From assembly GCA_030841105.1 (NCBI GenBank), contig JAVEDE010000078.1:1-64000 (forward strand): a stretch of DNA of 64,000 nucleotides, given 5' to 3'. Below the pieces are notes generated by a model. The model was not told where the DNA came from. It did no database searches and saw only the letters and a program-made list of their open reading frames with translations. The stretch's first letter is position 1. Every line of letters starts with the position of its first letter. This document shows, piece after piece, positions 61,871-64,000 of this stretch. The DNA is from Pyrinomonadaceae bacterium (GTDB lineage Bacteria; Acidobacteriota; Blastocatellia; Pyrinomonadales; Pyrinomonadaceae). The position numbers were made by a program, and so were the translations under genes.

Positions 61871-62476
61871 ATGTCTGACGCTGAAGGGTTCATCCTCGCC
61901 GGCGGCGCGTCGAGTCGCATGGGCACGGACAAAGCGCGCCTCACGCTCGGCGGGCGCACCTTCGCGGCACGCGTCGCCGACGCGCTCGGCGCGTTCGCGT
62001 CGAAGGTCAGCGTCGTCAACGCGCGCGAGGATGCGGCCGGATTGAATTTGCCCGTGGTCGAAGACGTTTACCGCGACTCCGGCGCGCTCGGCGGTTTGCA
62101 CGCCGCGCTCTCGGCGTGTCGCGCGCCGTGGGCGGCCGTCGTCTCGTGCGATCTGCCGTTCGTGACGGGCGAACTGTTCGCGCGCCTCGGCGAATTGCGG
62201 ACGGCGGAAGCGGACGCCGTTGTCCCGCGACAACCAGACGGCCGCGCGCAACCGTTCTGCGCGCTCTACTCGCCCGCGCGCTGTCTCGAACTCGCCGCGC
62301 GACTGCTCGGAGAGGGCGAGCGACGCCCGCGCGTCCTGTTGCAACAGGCGCGCACGCGCTGGGTCGCCCCCGAAGAGTTGGCCGACCTGCGCGACGCCGA
62401 ACTATTTTTCCTGAACGTCAACACGCCGGAGGATTACGAGCGGGCGCGCGCGGAGGAAGTGAACAGTAAGCAGTAG
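61871..62476 (+). CDS. mobA: Molybdenum cofactor guanylyltransferase
   Basis: A 201-residue nucleotidyltransferase from the ATG at 61871. GTP-binding LAGGASSRMGTDKARL, then VVEDVYRDSGALGGLHAAL, and the metal-binding SCDLPFV. It transfers GMP to molybdopterin, forming the bis-MGD precursor. An upstream in-frame start at 61727 adds Arg-rich sequence and is rejected. The short end (VNTPEDYERA) is standard. No molybdoenzyme lies in the window. Confidence 0.93.
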   Translation: MSDAEGFILAGGASSRMGTDKARLTLGGRTFAARVADALGAFASKVSVVNAREDAAGLNLPVVEDVYRDSGALGGLHAALSACRAPWAAVVSCDLPFVTGELFARLGELRTAEADAVVPRQPDGRAQPFCALYSPARCLELAARLLGEGERRPRVLLQQARTRWVAPEELADLRDAELFFLNVNTPEDYERARAEEVNSKQ

Positions 62477-62600
62477 AGTTGAAGCAGTCAGTTGTGGGTT
62501 GCATGTGGCAGTTGGCGGGAGTTGCTAAAGTAAGTATTAAATCAAATGACGATGGGCAACAGACTACTGCTTGCTGCTGACTTCCTACTGACTGCTGACG
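62464..62600. repeat. Intergenic repeat element between mobA and the hydrolase-fold gene
   Basis: Two inverted pairs: cagtaagcagtag / ctactgcttgctg (62464-62476, 62574-62586, one mismatch) and agcagtcagt / actgactgct (62483-62492, 62587-62596). Word-like GCAGT and CTGAC motifs fill the rest. The left arm includes the mobA stop codon. Confidence 0.8.
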
Positions 62601-62612
62601 CCCTTTGATTCC

Positions 62613-63623
62613 ATGTCGCAACGCAGAAGACCGGGACGTAGATTATTGAAGGCGCTGCTGCCGGTGGCGTTGCTTTTGGTGTTGGGCGTCGGCGCGGGGT
62701 TGTTGTTCATCGTCCACACGATTGCGCGCCCCGTCACGCACCCCTATCTCGTCACGCCGGAGACTTTCCCAGCCTACAGCGCGCGCGGCTTGCGCGTAAG
62801 CGAGGAGCGTTGGGCGAACGCCGACGGGACGGAGGCGCGCGGCTGGTTGCTGCGCGGCGCGGAGGGCGCGCCCGCCGTCGTGCTCCTGCATCGCTACGGC
62901 GCGGATCGTTCTTGGCTCTTGAACCTCGGCGTCAAGATCAACGAGGCCACCAACTGCACAGTCCTCTGGCCTGACCTGCGCGGCCACGGCGAGAAGCCCA
63001 AAATCACCAGCACCACTTTCGGCGCGCGCGAGACAACGGACGTGGCGGCGGCCGTCGCGTTCCTGCGCCAACTCAAGAGCAGGCAGGGGCAGCGTCCGCT
63101 CGTCGGCGCGCGCTTCGGCTTCTACGGCGTCGAACTCGGCGCGTATGCCGCGCTCGCCGCCACCGCCTCGGCGCGCCCTGCGGGGAACGCGGCGGAGTCG
63201 GCGTCGGAGGTGCGCGCGCTCGTCCTCGATTCCGTCCCCGCGTCGCCCGACGAACTATTAGGCCACGCCACGCGCGACCGCCTCGGCTTCGACAACGGCC
63301 TGCTCAACCTGCTCACGCGCGGCGCGGCGCGGCTCTACTTTCTCGGCCGCTACGAAAACGAAGACTCCTGCACGCTCGCCTCGCGGCTGACGGGTCAGCG
63401 CGTGCTGCTCCTGAGCGGTCAGGACGCGGGCAAGCTGCGCGAGTCCACGCGCGCGCTGGCGCAATGCTTTCCCGCGTCGCCGCCCGCCGGACTGCAAGTT
63501 GATCTGCCCGTCACAGGTTTCACCGCCTCTTCCGCCACAGGCGAACAGGGCGAAACCTACGACCGCCTCGTTATCGAATTCTTCTCACAGGCTTTCAACG
63601 AAGACTCCACACCGCGACGTTAA
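62613..63623 (+). CDS. Alpha/beta-hydrolase-fold membrane-anchored protein without nucleophile
   Basis: A 336-residue protein. An N-terminal membrane anchor (about 12-34, LPVALLLVLGVGAGLLFIVH) is followed by a hydrolase fold: VVLLHRYGADRSWLL (oxyanion strand) and WPDLRGHGEKP. The nucleophile elbow G-x-S-x-G is changed to GVELG (GFYGVELGAYAAL), so Ser is missing. A late Asp and His position is not convincing either. It may bind rather than hydrolyse, or use another residue. The start codon lies right after a repeat element. Confidence 0.8.
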   Translation: MSQRRRPGRRLLKALLPVALLLVLGVGAGLLFIVHTIARPVTHPYLVTPETFPAYSARGLRVSEERWANADGTEARGWLLRGAEGAPAVVLLHRYGADRSWLLNLGVKINEATNCTVLWPDLRGHGEKPKITSTTFGARETTDVAAAVAFLRQLKSRQGQRPLVGARFGFYGVELGAYAALAATASARPAGNAAESASEVRALVLDSVPASPDELLGHATRDRLGFDNGLLNLLTRGAARLYFLGRYENEDSCTLASRLTGQRVLLLSGQDAGKLRESTRALAQCFPASPPAGLQVDLPVTGFTASSATGEQGETYDRLVIEFFSQAFNEDSTPRR

Positions 63624-63630
63624 GACACGA

Positions 63631-63720
63631 CAATTAAGCTGCGACGATATACCACGGCGATTAAGTTGCGGCGATAAGCAGTGACGATTAAGTTGCGCCG
63701 GGTAAGTTGCGATGATTAAG
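63631..63720. repeat. Tandem-like cgattaagttgcg repeats
   Basis: At least four variants of cgattaagttgcg / gcgatgattaag (around 63632, 63657, 63684 and 63701) fill the gap between convergent genes. Spacing is irregular (about 17-27 bases). Confidence 0.75.
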
Positions 63721-63748
63721 TGTGCCGACGCGTCGTCGTCAGTCGCTT

Positions 63749-64000
63749 TCAGCGCACGCGCGCGGCCATGAGCACGACCGTCCCGTTCTCGCCGATCACT
63801 TCAACCTCCAACGGCCGGAAGTCGCGCAACTGCCATGCGTACTCCCCCGGCACGATGACGAGAAGCGTCCCGCCCCTCTGTCGCGCCACTTCGTACACCT
63901 CGCCCGCGCCTTCAAACTTCCAAGGCTCGCCCCGCTCCTCGTCGTAGATCAAACGCCCCGCCGCGTAAAACTGCGCCGTGCGCTCAACGGTGTGTAGATT
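63749..64000 (-). CDS. C-terminal end of an unidentified protein (N-terminus outside window)
   Basis: The minus-strand frame is open from the window edge to a stop at 63749, 83 codons. It reads LHTVERTAQFYAAGRLIYDE at first and later GEVYEVARQRGGTLLVIVPG, PLEVEVIGENGTVVLMAARV. The pattern (strand, loop, strand, strand) resembles the extracytoplasmic C-terminal part of polyprenyl-phosphate-sugar glycosyltransferases of the ArnT/PMT type, where such FYA-G-LxYDE text occurs; this is a tentative reading. The true start must lie beyond position 64000. Confidence 0.6.
   Translation of the reverse strand, partial: NLHTVERTAQFYAAGRLIYDEERGEPWKFEGAGEVYEVARQRGGTLLVIVPGEYAWQLRDFRPLEVEVIGENGTVVLMAARVR

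Overview
The window is a GC-rich bacterial chromosome segment in which most genes lie on the minus strand. Gene content suggests an acidobacterium, perhaps class Blastocatellia: TPR-rich regulators, a secreted DUF4214 protein, exported subtilase, M48 and caspase-like proteins, an exported PEP-synthase-like protein and a LRR-Roc-COR protein. This placement is inference from gene content only; there is no rRNA gene in the window.

Left chromosomal part (1-13.1 kb). The C-terminally truncated end of a TPR plus sigma-54 AAA+ activator is followed by a GNAT acetyltransferase and an exported subtilisin-like protease whose C-terminus carries eight GVIISD hexapeptides. Then come a secreted Pro-rich DUF4214 protein, an exported M48 protease with TPR-like tail, and an exported caspase-fold protein. 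A 5'-truncated ABC substrate-binding protein remnant sits at the edge of the next region.

Integrated element (about 13,160-36,478). A 50-bp perfect direct repeat bounds 23 kb. The right copy is part of an intact tRNA-Phe(GAA); the left copy is only the 3' part of that tRNA. A tyrosine integrase and an excisionase-like gene lie next to the intact tRNA, so this is an integrative element that regenerates the tRNA. Its left half is a minus-strand array: two paralogous pentapeptide-TIR proteins, a HEPN-motif protein, two membrane/coiled-coil proteins, tiny Lys-rich and Cys-rich proteins, an HNH nuclease and an HTH protein. The array faces a divergent control region with three phased CATAG-N3-CTATG operators. 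The middle holds a TPR-Fis-receiver regulator and a complete type I restriction system (hsdR-hsdS-hsdM). The right half holds a PD-(D/E)XK-like protein, a multi-CxxC/AT-hook protein, a replication-type HTH protein and the xis/int module. This is a defence and mobility island; the TIR/HEPN array is the best candidate for an undescribed system.

Right chromosomal part (36.5-64 kb). A putative stand-alone small RNA follows the tRNA. The minus-strand genes are an alpha/beta hydrolase, an amidohydrolase, recA and a complete but interrupted tryptophan locus, in transcription order trpE, (ankyrin lipoprotein), trpG, trpD, trpC, trpF, (GGDEF regulator), (thioesterase), trpB, trpA. Upstream of trpE lie a dienoyl-CoA-reductase-like SDR, a TPR lipoprotein, an exported swivel/ATP-grasp protein and a group II PLP decarboxylase. 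On the plus strand are rsmG, the LRR-Roc-COR gene, mobA and an alpha/beta-hydrolase-fold protein lacking its nucleophile; an S55 (SpoIVB-type) peptidase and the end of an unidentified gene are on the minus strand. Many gene gaps here contain a recurring style of short-motif tandem and inverted repeats.
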